NCBI GenBank assembly: GCA_014529385.2
Contig: CM043953.1
Location: forward strand, 77,920,872-77,984,871
DNA from: Adiantum capillus-veneris
Taxonomy: Eukaryota > Streptophyta > Polypodiopsida > Polypodiales > Pteridaceae
DNA length: 64,000 bases
Direction of reading: 5' to 3'
Shown piece after piece: positions 1 through 10,346 of this stretch. Positions within the stretch are counted from its first letter, which is position 1, and each line of letters starts with the position of its first letter. The notes under the pieces were generated by a model. That model did no database searches. It was not told the DNA's origin and saw only the letters and a list, made by a program, of their open reading frames with translations. Position numbers and translations under genes: made by a program.

Positions 1-32
1 AGTGGAACCTAGGATCGGAGGATAATCCTAGG

Positions 33-850
33 ATGATCAAGGTCAACAAGCACCTCAACCCGTTAATGAAGGAAAAGGCACGGAAAATGTTCCAGAACTA
101 TAAAGATGTGTTTACTTGGGAACATACAGATCTGAAGGGAGTAGATCTTGAAGTATGTCAACACCGAATACCGCTGAAACCAGATGCTAGGCCAGTACGA
201 TTGCAAAGATACCGGATGAACCCCAACTATGCAAAGAAATTCAAGGAGGAGATTGATAATCTTCTCAAGGCTCGGTTCATCACAGAAGTGGCAAGCAGTG
301 ATTGGCTATTTCCCATAATCGTCGTTCCCAAGAAGAATGGAAAATTAAGAGTTTGTGTTGACTATAGGAAACTAAACGCCCAAACTATTAAAGATCCATT
401 TCCCTTGCCTTGCAGGATATGAGATGTATAGTTTCATGGATGGTTATAGCGGCTATAACCAGTTACATATCGCTCCTAAAGATAGCGCCAAGACCACTTT
501 TATCACTGAGTGGGGAGCTTTCATGTATTTGGTGATGCCTTTTGGCCTGTGCAATGCACCAGCTACCTTTCAACGGTGTATGGAGATGTTTAATGAATTC
601 CTTCATCGGTTCCTCGCCATTTTCATGGATGACTTTACTGTCTATTCAGATGAGTAAAAGCACCTCCTATTCCTAGAAATGGTTTTCAAACTCTATCAGG
701 AGAAGCGGATTTATTTGAATCCATTCAAATCTGTTTTTCTAGTATGGAAGGGACAGCTACTAGGACATGTGGTTTCCCGCAATGGAATAGAGATGGACAA
801 TGACAAAATTCAGTGTCTTCAGCAAGCTAAAGCACCCAGAACTGCTTCAT
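33..850 (+). pseudogene. Element A: Ty3/gypsy reverse transcriptase (broken)
   Basis: Decayed reverse transcriptase that in an intact element copies element RNA into DNA inside cytoplasmic particles. Visible Ty3 RT blocks in order are the [18 protein letters not shown] finger block (about 330-390), FMDGYSGYNQ (about 433-462), MPFGLCNAPATFQR (about 535-573) and the catalytic FMDDF (about 625-640; F replaces the usual Y/F-x-DD first residue). A small deletion plus frame change near 410-424 removes the linker before the second block. A TAA (655) and a TAG (850) interrupt the frame, which then runs into the RNase H tether. The window starts inside the element, so gag, protease and the 5' LTR are not seen. 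Family assignment is secure from the motifs; lineage is not resolved. Confidence 0.93.
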
Positions 851-852
851 AG

Positions 853-1622
853 TTGAGCTCTTTCTTGGGTTATGTGAATTTATATAGAAGATTTGTACAT
901 AAGTTTGCTTCTCAAGCGGTACCACTATATGAGCTTACAAAGAAGACCAGTAAGTTCAACTGGACTGCTGAATGCGAGGAGAGCTTCCAGAATCTGAAAA
1001 AATCCATTACTAGTAAATCAGTCCTTAGGCAGCCAAACTAGGATAGTATTTTCCACGTACATGTAGATGCTTCGGGATTGGCAATGGGGGCAATATTAAC
1101 TCAGACAGACGGAAGAACTGATTATCCGGTTTATTTTTCCAGTCTCGCAGATTCAGTCAAGTTGAACAAGGCTATACAACTACTGAGAGAGAAGCCCTTG
1201 GAATGGTTTTCAACGCTACAAAGTTCAGGCATTACCTGCTGGGAAAATTATTCCATTTTTATGTGGACCATCAGGCTCTTCTGTTTTTGATTAATAAATT
1301 CATTATTCAAGGCAGGCTGATAAGATGGATGATGTTCCTAATGGAGTTTGAATTCAAAATTTTCCATAAGCCTGGCAGAAACCATTGTGGAGCTGATTTT
1401 CTCTCAAGAAATACGGAAAGATATTCAGAATCACCCTTGAGAGATGAACCAGTGGATGCTAATTTATTTCAGTTAGAGGCAGAAGAATTAGTTGATCCTG
1501 AATGGTATGAAATTTATCAATTTCTTTCTCAAGGTGCCTTTCCAAAGGATTGGAAGCAGAATCATAAGAAAGCTCTGATCATAAAAAGCCTGAAATTTAC
1601 TATCATAGGAGGATTACTTTAG
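853..1622 (+). pseudogene. Element A: RNase H domain (broken)
   Basis: Continues pol directly after the TAG at 850. SFLGYVNLYRRF (about 856-892) is the RT-RNase H connection block of Ty3 elements. HVDASGLAMGAIL (about 1058-1100) carries the first catalytic Asp of RNase H, and the C-terminal block with DHQAL (about 1264) and GADFLSRN (about 1390-1415) lies in another frame after a shift near 1195-1203. A TAG at 1039 sits where Trp would be expected (N-stop-D-S-I-F). In a working element this domain removes RNA from the RNA-DNA hybrid. There is no sign of a second, archaeal-type RNase H here, unlike elements I and J. Confidence 0.9.
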
Positions 1623-1656
1623 ACTGGGTGTGATGGTATACTTCCACGATGTGTCC

Positions 1657-2922
1657 CTATGGAAGGAAGAATGCAAGTAACTTTAGAAGTGCATAATGGT
1701 GAATCTGGTGGACACTTTTCCAACGAAGTAACCTACAAGAAGATTCTGCAAGCTGATTTGTGTGGAAAACACTGATTGTTGATGTCAGAAGTTTTTGTAA
1801 AACTTGTGACATATGCCAAAGAATGGGTCCACCAACAAATGCAGATATGATTCCTTTGATGCCAGTACAACCACTGGGAGTGTTCATGAAATGGGGACTA
1901 GATTTTATGGGACCTTTTAAAAAGGTTACCCCTAGGAAGAACAAGCACATAGTAATGGCTACTTGTTATGTAACCAAGTGGGTTGAAGCTAAGGCTCTTC
2001 CTAACAACACAACCAAGTCAACTGCAAGGTTTCTATTTGAGAATATTGTCTGCCGATATGGATGTCCAGTAGAGATTGTGACCGATCAAGGAACACATTT
2101 TATTAATGACACTATGGAAATCCTATTGGATATGCTTTCAGTCAAGCATCGCAAATCTACTCCTTACTATCCCAAATGCAATGGATAGACTGAAAGTAGC
2201 AACAAGACAATAAAGACTATTCTCACTAAGGTGGTGCAAAAGAAACCAGACCAGTGGGATTTGAAACTTCAGATTGCTCTATGGGCTTATAGGACAGCTT
2301 ATAAGAAAACTAATGAAATGACACCATTCAGAATGGTGTATGGCACTGAAGCTGTGGTTCCTATGGAGTTTATAATCCCAAGTTTGAGAATGGATGTGAA
2401 GTATGGCTTAGACTTAAACCATAATCTTAAAAAACGGCTAGATGAACTGATGCAATTAGATGAACTCAGGCAACGGGCTATGTTGGAACAAGAAATTGTT
2501 GAACAACGAAGGAAGCACTGGCATGATCGCCGAATTAAAGTTCGGGAATTTTAGAAAGGAGATTTGGTGCTTCTATATCAGTCTAGACTGGGTCCAAAGA
2601 AGCCAAACCTGAAGATTGCCTGGGCAGGACCATTTGAGGTAGATGGGTCTTCTTCAATGGCACAGTTAGATTGAAAGATTGATCTGGATTATTGTTGCCA
2701 GGAGTATATAATGGGGCAAAGATCAAGCTTTATTATTCAGAGGCTAGAGAAACTGGGCAAGAACAAGGTACTAAGGAACTGGAACTTGCTGATCAAGAGA
2801 TACCAGAATCATACATTTTTGGACTTTTTCATGTGCAACCAGTTCCAATTTCAGAACCAGTACTAGAAGAACCAGATCAGACTGATCCTACAATCAATAC
2901 TAGTATGGTCGAGCCAGACTGA
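1657..2922 (+). pseudogene. Element A: integrase and C-terminal tail (broken)
   Basis: Integrase would join element cDNA to chromosomal DNA. The zinc-binding His residues (VHNGESGGHF, about 1688-1720) and the C-x2-C pair (CKTCDICQ, about 1799-1822) lie in different frames, so a frameshift occurs near 1755. The DDE core is clear: first Asp in WGLDFMGP (about 1893), second in VTDQGTHF (about 2080), Glu in TESSN just after a TAG at 2186 that replaces the near-invariant Gln of the NGQ block. Next come WAYRTAYK (about 2283) and the KGDLVLLY/GPKKP block (about 2560-2600), preceded by another TAG at 2552. The tail to 2922 is acidic and Gln-rich. No chromodomain is evident. Confidence 0.9.
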
Positions 2923-2939
2923 AAATTAGTCCAGTATCA

Positions 2940-4224
2940 GTGGGGACACACTTTTCAAATTTTAAGCACCCAACGGTCAGATGGCACGCCAGTAGTAAAT
3001 ATTTCAAGGATGGGTCGCAGTCTTGTCCAATGCATGTCTACCACGACAACAGCGACGCACACAAGTCTAGGAACGGCGAGTGGTGGAGCTTTTATGGCGC
3101 GAACACATATAACAGTCAGGAGAGGAGCATTTTTCCTCACAAATCCCCTGCGCGATGCTTTCCTCCTGTTAACCATTCGCCATCGCCAAGCTCCGAGGTT
3201 TCTTCGCTACAGCCGCAAACCTCAGCCTCTGAAGAGACAGTTAACTGTCAGCTAGCCTTGCCAGCGACACCAAGGTACGGCTTTGACACGACAAGTAAGT
3301 TTTCTTCTCCTTCGCCTGTTTCATCGTCATCGTCTTCACAGTGTATGGGTAAAAGGAAACGCTCAAAGAAGATGCAGGAGTCTCTTGAGGAAACCCAGGC
3401 CATAGTTGCTGCTGCAAAGGCAAGCCTTCCCATCATACCATACAGTAAAATCTAGCGTTATGTATTCATTGACCAAGCAATGACTCTGCTACAACTATGG
3501 GATCTCCGAGTTGTGTGCAAGCTACAAGAATTTCTTTTGACGCAGACATTATCAAGAAAGTTCTTGATTCTTTCGACGCTGAAGATGGCAGTGCCATGGT
3601 AAATGGTAGAAAGGTGTCGGTGACATCAAAGACCATAGCTTTTGCATTCAGAATGCCCAACGAGCCCAAACCATTTGTGGAAACTCCACAACAGATAAGT
3701 ATAGCTCTGAAGGAGGATGAAGAGGCTAAACGTAAGTGCAAGGCAAGTGGTCAAGGAGTTCGAGTAGCAAGACTGGAAGCTTCCACTGCTTACAGGTTTG
3801 TAGCTGAAGCAGTAAGCCTTAAAACAACCCAACATATGTATCCGAAAAACTTTTTGCTATGCTATTGGCCAAGATATTGGATCCAAAGGTTCCTATTAAC
3901 CTTTGTCAAATCCTCTCGCACAATGTACTTCAGCAAACTGCCAAGCTAAAATCTCAAAATGTTTTTAAAGCTTGGTATGTTTGGCAATTCCTGTATTGGG
4001 CCACTGCTGTAGATGCTCATGAGCAGGTAAAAAAGGCTTGGAGTGAGAAGCCGGTTTCGGAGCCTAAGAACATTGAGTTGTCCTCAGATGACGAAGCAAC
4101 GGACAGTCAGACTACTTCAACAGACCTGAAAAGAAAAGCAACTGCAGAACATGCTGACAGTTCAAAGAAGCCAAAGACTACACTGACAAAGAGCAGTGAG
4201 TTTTTGAGGCAGATAGAAAGCTAG
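2940..4224 (+). pseudogene. Element A: extra 3' ORF, N-terminal part
   Basis: A coding region that starts downstream of pol within the same element. A plausible start is the ATG at 3345, which opens with a basic GKRKRSKK stretch that looks like a nuclear-localisation signal. The next block (about 3500-3760) has a pattern DADIIKKVLDSF, GRKVSVTSKTIAFAFRMP that resembles the ORF of element B (10539-11207: a leading stretch, then KVEVVITKEIVAEALRLP). I take both as the plant-transposon-associated domain often found in Ty3 3' ORFs; this is inference from pattern. Frameshifts lie near 3530 and 3900, with TAGs at 3453 and 4222. The region ends in an acidic/Ser and Lys-rich part. No membrane segment is seen, so an envelope role is not supported. 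Confidence 0.6.
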
Positions 4225-5520
4225 GTCAAGACAGCGAATACTGAGAAAGCTGTAGTGCACTAGACAAAGAAGCAATCTGATCAGAAAACTGTGCCTAGCC
4301 AGTCAGTAGCACAAAGTGCAATTGCTACTGGTTCTGGAAAAGATCAGGCCAAGCCAGCCACTTCTGAGAAGAAGATAGCAGACCAGTCAGTGGACAAAGG
4401 CAAGAGCCACGTGGACAAAGGCAAAGGTCCAGCTTCTTTGACTCTGCCAGGTGGAGTTCCTACTCCAAATACTGAACACATTCTGCACCTAGTAAAACAG
4501 GACAAGTTACAACAAATGCAGACACATCAATTAAAAGGCATCTTCTGATACGCAAAGCTGATTATGCAACTTTACCCTACATGGCTCTAGTGACAATATA
4601 TGAGCCTACTGATTCTGATCCAACTACAGTTAAAGACAGATGTTTAGTCCTCATACAGTCTTCTTGGAATACCATTGTCAGTTGTATGGGACAATTGATG
4701 GAGGCTGCTGGATCATAAGATGAAGTGAAAAAGCTTAAAGCTGACTTGAAGGAGGCGGAATATCAGATTGAAAAGCTCTAGAAAGCCCGAGAAGAGCAGA
4801 ACATACAACACAGGGTACTGGAAGCTCATTCAAAAAGGGTTAATGAGTTGTTAAACAAGAAGCTAGCTAAGGCTAAATCTGAGATAATGATCATCAAGAA
4901 TCAACGAAATGAAGCACTGAGAGGTGCAAAACGGGTTGAAACAATGCTCAAAATGAAGCGGGTGGAATTCAACAACCTGTTCATTCGCCATACAACTATG
5001 AAGGCCTCTCTGACTGAAAGATACATCTATAGTAGCTTGGATGAAATTCTAAATCCAACAGGCAATGTTGTTTTCAATTTAGAGAATTTGAAGTCCTTGA
5101 TGGAAAGTATGCAGAGTGATTTGTAGGACAAGGTGACTGAATATAATACTGCTATGATGAATCAAGCTATATTAGATTATATTGAGCAGCAGACTTCTCC
5201 GGATGAGATAGAAGAAGACAAGGAAGATGAAGCTGATAAGGAGGAGGATGACCAAGAAACAGGGCATACAAATGATGATGATGATGCCCCACCACCATCT
5301 CCACCTCCAAGACCTGGTACTGGTGGTATAGGGCCAACTGAAGGAGGCCAGTCACAGCCAACAGTCACAGCCAGACCAGCCAGACCAGAATGAGGGCCAA
5401 CAGGAAGGACAGAATGAAGGGCATCAGTCAGTAACTAGCAGACTGAAGAGCAGCAGCCCAGTCACACTGGGAATCAGCCAGTTGATCAGTCCTAGCTCAG
5501 CAGAGATGCTAAAGGGAAAA
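4225..5520 (+). pseudogene. Element A: extra 3' ORF, coiled-coil and acidic/proline-rich middle
   Basis: Continues the same broken ORF. From about 4291 to 4548 it is Lys/Ser/Gln-rich. From about 4715 to 4910 a heptad-like run (EVKKLKADLKEAEYQIEKL, then NELLNKKLAKAKSEI) predicts a coiled coil. From about 5190 to 5390 there is an Asp/Glu tract followed by PPPSPPPRPGTGG. In-frame stops are mostly TAG (4261, about 4780, 5124, about 5493), each at a position where Gln fits the surrounding Gln-rich context; one TAA is near 4713. Biochemical function is unknown. The composition (coiled coil plus disordered acidic/Pro-rich linker) suggests a structural or nucleic-acid-associated protein rather than an enzyme. 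Confidence 0.55.
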
Positions 5521-5529
5521 TGAAAGTGC

Positions 5530-7120
5530 AGGATGAGGAATCAGTTTTGTTGATCCTCAACATTCACTGCAGCTTATTACCCTGAATAGGCAATTGAGAC
5601 ATCAACATGCCTCCATAACCAAACAATATCTGAAGGATGATGATCTCCTGTCTGATTTGGAAAGATTTCAAAGGCTATATGCTGGAGCCAGGGAAATGGT
5701 GGAACATTGAAAATCAACAGCTTTCCATGATAAAGAAGCTTGCCGTTTACCTGCGCATCCCATTACAGTCCAGCTGTTGGAACGAGTTCTTGAATGGATA
5801 CTCACTGCTGATGAGAGAGTGACAAACCCACACTTGCAAAGGCAGTCTACTGCAGATTGTCGCTCCCTTGCCCTGGAACTAGAGCTTCTGCTGGGTAACA
5901 GACCAACTTACCGATGTATAAAGGATGTTAAGGAACAACTAAAGGAAGTTTTGGTGCAAATGCAAATTGCCAGAGGAGTTTTGGATCAAAGAGTCAAAGC
6001 CATTCTTGAGGACCAGACAGCCACTAGCAAAGGACCTCAGACTAGAATGTCAATCGGAGCACAAGCAACTGCTCCCCGAACATTGTTCCAGCTAGTGAGA
6101 ATCACCAGGAAGATGATGCAGCAAGAGAACCAGGCTGTTCTCAATTTTTTAGAATTTGTGTCTGATTCTCCAGTTCTCTTGTATGCTTTTCCAGCAAGAG
6201 AAACAGAGCTGCCAAGATTCTTTCCAGCACTGTATTCTCAACACCCAGAACCAGTTGATTTCCTTACATATTTCAAAATCACTGATGAGCTTCAGGATTG
6301 GTATGAGCGATCGACTGTGGAATGGAAGACTTGGCAAACACTGTTCAATGATGCTCTCCAAATCAATGATATTCAGGCATTGAAAGAGGAGATGCATAGG
6401 ATCCAGATGTGTATGGGCCAATGAAAGATTCAAATCAGAGGTATGACCAGGATTACTAATTAATTGCTACAACTTACGGTGGAATCTTCTAAATTTTTTG
6501 AAAAGGATATTGCAGCAAAACCGGGTCTGGCACCACAGTATAGGGGGATGACTGAGATTCTTTACGAAGCTCGAGTCAAAACTAATCAGCCTCTTCCAGA
6601 AGGATGGATCCATACTGCTTCGCATTGTCATAAGCTGGCCAAAACCAGAATTAGCAAGGTCAGGCGTACACTCTATGATCCTGACACCAAAACCTATCAT
6701 TCCCTCATGCCTTATGAAGTAGAGATGACCACCGACAGGCGAGATCAGCTTGAGCAAGAGGCCATTTACCAACTGATTCAGAAGGAGAATATTGGTACTG
6801 GGACTTCCCAGGTCAAAGGGCAAACGGAAGACGGTCCAATGGAAGGATACTGGGTAGTTCCATCTCAGAATTCAGTGGCGACTTTTCTTCCTCAGCAGGC
6901 AGGTGGAGATGAGAGCTCTACCCTGGCCTGATGAGAGCTCCACCTTGGCCTTTTCAGCTGCCTCTCGCAATCTTTGTATGGCCACTCTGCCAAGTGGTCA
7001 AGCCAGATCCTCAACATCAGAACCAGACGGTGGATTTTTCAGTCTCACATCAGAATCAGACAGGGGAATGTTTTTCAGAAATTTTGGAATCTTGCCAAAA
7101 TTCAAGAAAGAAGGGAAGGA
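5530..7120 (+). pseudogene. Element A: extra 3' ORF, C-terminal part
   Basis: The best-preserved part of the ORF. From 5777 to 6931 one frame stays open except for TGA at 6422 and TAA at about 6461. It is mostly helical, rich in Leu, Gln, Glu and Arg, with no motif I recognise (for example LERVLEWILTADERV, LLGNRPTYRCIKDVKEQL and ELQDWYERS). Long frame retention in a decayed element indicates it was once translated. Its distal end overlaps the polypurine tract and the presumed LTR start at 7121, a usual position for a terminal element gene. Not recognised as any host protein. Confidence 0.5.
7104..7120 (+). other. Polypurine tract of element A
   Basis: A purine-rich run (AAGAAAGAAGGGAAGGA) ends exactly before TGTAGATAGC. 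This is the usual layout of the plus-strand primer site against a 3' LTR. Confidence 0.6.
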
Positions 7121-7537
7121 TGTAGATAGCTGGATAGTTCACTATGTGGGAACGTCTTCTTAGGAGATGGGCAACGAATTACTCAGTAGTTACTATGGTA
7201 ATTACTACAGTAAACCCGAAGTGTATAAATAGAGCCCATTACATTGTAATTGGGTTGGCAATTGTTATCATTTGGGTTAGCGCCGTGGCTACACTTGTAC
7301 TTGAGAATCATTGGCAGTATTGTCGGCTGTACTCTCTCTCTTTGTAAATCATATTCGCTGTAATCTTGATCTCTAATTCCAATCATGGCATATATTCCAG
7401 TTACACTTACTTCTCGTCCAGTCTTCTGAATCTGAATCTGAACCTTATTTCCAATACATAAGTCTGATTCTTATTTCAGTATCCAAATTCTAGTCTAGTT
7501 TCCGATTCCTGTCGAGTCTACTGTCTGAAATCTTACA
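7121..7537 (+). mobile_element. Probable 3' LTR of element A
   Basis: About 417 bp starting TGTAGATAGC after a polypurine tract and ending ATCTTACA, so the ends read TGT...ACA as in LTRs. A TATA-like TATAAATA is at about 7224-7231, followed by a T/C-rich stretch compatible with R-U5. The matching 5' LTR lies outside the window, so boundaries rest on internal signals only. TTAGG directly after position 7537 would be the 3' copy of the target duplication if the call is right. Confidence 0.5.
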
Positions 7538-7902
7538 TTAGGAAAGAAATGGACTCATTTTTGGGCCTTTCAACTCTAGTGAGAGAATGCTCCTTAGCCA
7601 ATAGGAAGAAGGCTAACGTTACGTTTAAAAAATATTTTTTCTCATTTTGAAAATGTCCATGAAAACCATTTTGGTGAAATTGTCACTATCATCAGAAAAG
7701 TAGGGCGATTGATAATGACATCTGGCACAAGCGCCGAACGCCTTTTTATGACCCGTTGTTGCTATCATATAAAGTAAAGTACTTGTACTTGTGCATCTCG
7801 CACAAGTATCAATCACCTTTTTATGAAGTACTCACAATTTAAATTCGAACAGATTGTACTTGAGAGTGATTGATAGGTACTATTTAAGACTATGAAGGAG
7901 TT

Positions 7903-7960
7903 AGAACCAAGCGAATAGAGGCGCTTGAGGGGTCTCTGGGATCTCTATTCGCTTGGTTCT
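7903..7960. repeat. Nested hairpin in left arm
   Basis: Perfect 18-bp inverted repeat (7903-7920 with 7943-7960; inner stem end GCGAATAGAG/CTCTATTCGC) around a 22-nt spacer. It lies wholly inside the left arm, so the palindrome is two-level. Confidence 0.9.
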
Positions 7961-8078
7961 GACCTTATGAGGCCCTAAGATTAAGCTATAACACTTTTAA
8001 GCCCACGGATGCATCAGGAACGTCCAAAAACCATAGGATAGCTCTTTAAAACATTGAAATCTGACGTCTCTAGCTCAA

Positions 8079-8210
8079 GATATAGCATTTTTAAGCCTAG
8101 GGCTAGAGATATAGCATTTTTAAGCCTAGGGCCTCATGAGGTACAAGATATAGCATTTTTAAGCCTAGGGCTAGAGATATAGCATTTTTAAGCCTAGGGC
8201 CTCATGAGGT
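8079..8210. repeat. 68-bp tandem duplication in left arm
   Basis: Unit 8079-8146 repeats at 8147-8210, the second copy running into the palindrome centre. Each unit itself contains two copies of GATATAGCATTTTTAAGCC. The right arm has the equivalent of one unit only. Confidence 0.85.
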
Positions 8211-8394
8211 CAGTACCTCATGAGGCCCTAGGCTTAAAAATGCTATATCTCTAGCCCTAGGCTTAAAAATGCTATATCTTGAGCTAGAGACGTCAGATTT
8301 CAGTGTTTTAAAGAGCTATCCTATGGTTTTTGGACGTTCCGGATGCATCCGTGGGCTTAAAAAGTGCTATATCTTAATCTTAGGGCCTCATAAG

Positions 8395-8458
8395 GTCAGA
8401 ACCAAGCGAATAGAGATCCCAGAGACCCCTCAAGCGCCTCTATTCGCTTGGTTCTGAC
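8395..8458. repeat. Nested hairpin in right arm
   Basis: Counterpart of the left-arm hairpin. The stem is 21 bp perfect (8395-8415 with 8438-8458) around a 22-nt spacer (8416-8437). The left copy is shortened by one base change next to its stem. Confidence 0.9.
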
Positions 8459-8854
8459 TCCTTCATAGTCTTAAATAGTACTTATCAATCACTATCAAGT
8501 ATAATCTGTTCGAATTTAAATTGCGAGTACTTCATAAAAATGTGATTGATACTTGTGTCTCTATTCCGTGGCATTATTTTTGTATTTTGAAAACAACTCT
8601 TATGTGTTTTCTCTCATCGCACATCACGTCACTCATTAAGATTCACAGACATGGAATTTTGTGTACACTTAAGTTGGGCTCTCGAAAAGCATTTTGTACG
8701 AGAATGCATTTAAGTGATTGAGAAAACTTTTATGTATGTACTATGAGAAATAGAATTCCAAAAAAAAAACTTTTGCATTTTTCATAATTACCTCTCTCTA
8801 TGCTGAGTTGACGTTTCTTACAGGGCCCAAAATTGAGTCCAAGTTTCTCCTAAT

Positions 8855-9573
8855 GCTACACTAGTATCTGAAATCTTCTAGCACTCGAATCAGCTGTCTT
8901 AAGAGATCAGCTCCACTTCCAGCTGCCTCACACGAGACATGATGGGTAAGTTCTTTACTCATCAATGATCCAATTTGTACGGCCGGTAGCTAGTCTAAAC
9001 CCCTAGAAAAAACCCTAGAAATCGAGCATTGCACGAAGACCTGCGACCAAAAACTTACTGGCCTATCAGGTTGACCAAATCAGATGAGATTTGAACTGTA
9101 GCATGCCCTAACATAATAGAACCTTTCTATATCATCAGTTGACCATTTGGCAGGGGTTGAGAGGGCCCCCAGTAGAAAAGCTAGGTTTTTGGTAGATGCC
9201 AAAATTCCGATCTGATTTCATAGACAGCTTGCCTACGATTGGGAAATCAAGCAAAGCCCTCGAAAAAGCAAAAAACGGCTCGAAGGCTACATAGCGCCAA
9301 ATTCGACATACGGGGTCAGACTGACTCCAATGAGCCAGAATTGGATGAGTTGCTTCATGACTATGTTGCGGACAAGTCCAAAGCCTCAAAATTGACTGAC
9401 CAACTCAACAGGAAGTGTAGTCACAGAAATCAATGATTTTAGACTCGACAAAGCAACAAGTGATGCCGGCAAGACCAAACTTGACCAAATTCAATTTAGG
9501 ACTTGTTTTAGGTGTATAGAATGTGTTTAGGTCAAAATTTATAAGTTTTGCAAAAAAATTGTGACTGTTTGCT
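8855..9573. other. Stretch without recognised gene
   Basis: No gene is recognised. It contains GGTAAG (8945), a small open frame at 9239-9436 beginning with a basic KPSKKQKTARR stretch, and A/T-rich sequence leading to the palindrome repeats. It may be the 5' leader or LTR remnant of element B, but no LTR partner was found. Confidence 0.4.
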
Positions 9574-10166
9574 GTAAATAATCGCGATTATTTACTTTTG
9601 CACTATTTTTGCTTGGAAATTATATCATCACCTCACCCATCATGTGTACACACCTATTACATGCCAAAAATCAAGTATGAGCCAAAATGAGCACTTATAA
9701 CTTGGAAAATTACCAAAAAACGCAAAGAAGTCTTTGCAAGCCAATTTTTGGGTTATGGACCATATTTTTTTATTCAAATCACCTCATATCTCATACACTG
9801 AGTCTATACAATGCCTAGAACCAATTTGTATAAAAAAATGTTGATTTTGATAGAAATGTTAATAATTACGATTATTTACTTTCTAGCCAAACTGGGGGAA
9901 TTTTGATATTTTGCCAGCATACATCCAAAGTACATGATTTGTTAAGCCCAGTAGCCAAGTTTCAACCAATTTGGAGCTCAAAATCTCAAATTTTCATTAT
10001 ATCTACTGTTTCAAAGACCAAAATGTGGTACCATTTTCACCCTATGCATCCAAATGAGCCCATATTTCACTCAGAGCATCTATTTGGTATATACTTCAAG
10101 CCTGTGATGCCAAGTTTGCAAAAATTTAGAGAAATTACTCAGTTGTAAATAATCACGATTATTTAC
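9574..10166 (+). repeat. Leader repeats with CGCG-centred palindromes (element B)
   Basis: Three copies of a palindrome of the form TAAATAATCGCGATTATTTA lie at 9574-9595 (perfect, 22 bp with its flanking G/C), 9858-9879 and 10145-10166, spaced 284 and 287 bp. The latter two have one or a few changes. The intervening sequence is A/T-rich and only weakly similar between units: an A-run before each palindrome and TACTTT after it recur. This reads as a diverged tandem repeat upstream of the ORF at 10347. A binding site for a dimeric protein or a stem-loop are both possible. Confidence 0.75.
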
Positions 10167-10346
10167 TTTGGTTGCAAATTTTTGTTTGAACTTGAGATTT
10201 TTGTTCCTTGCATGTTTTTTATGCATCTATGCTTGTTCAAAAATTGATTTGAAGAAAAGTGGACTAAAATTGTCAGCATTTCAGACTAAAGGACACTTCA
10301 GAGAAAAATCCAACAAATCTGACACTCTATTCACTGAACAGGAGCC

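Larger units (their letters stand above)
7801..8557. mobile_element. Large palindromic foldback element
   Basis: A near-perfect inverted repeat. The left arm 7801-8210 pairs with the right arm 8215-8557 around a 4-nt centre (CAGT, 8211-8214). Read by eye the arms differ at about 11 positions over some 340 bp (roughly 97% identity), apart from one extra 68-bp unit in the left arm. No coding region is convincing. Outside this core the flanks diverge, but a short inverted match (GGCCCAAAA, TGAGTCCA, CCTAATG) links about 7536-7568 with about 8822-8854, so the original element may have spanned about 1.3 kb. It could be a foldback transposon, a long-TIR MITE, or an inverted duplication made during repair. 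Confidence 0.85.

Noticed and set aside
2940-7120. Envelope-like gene in element A
   Set aside because: No signal peptide or transmembrane segment visible; basic, coiled-coil and acidic regions instead.
9574-10166. CRISPR-like array
   Set aside because: Repeat spacing ~285 bp, only three copies, eukaryotic context.
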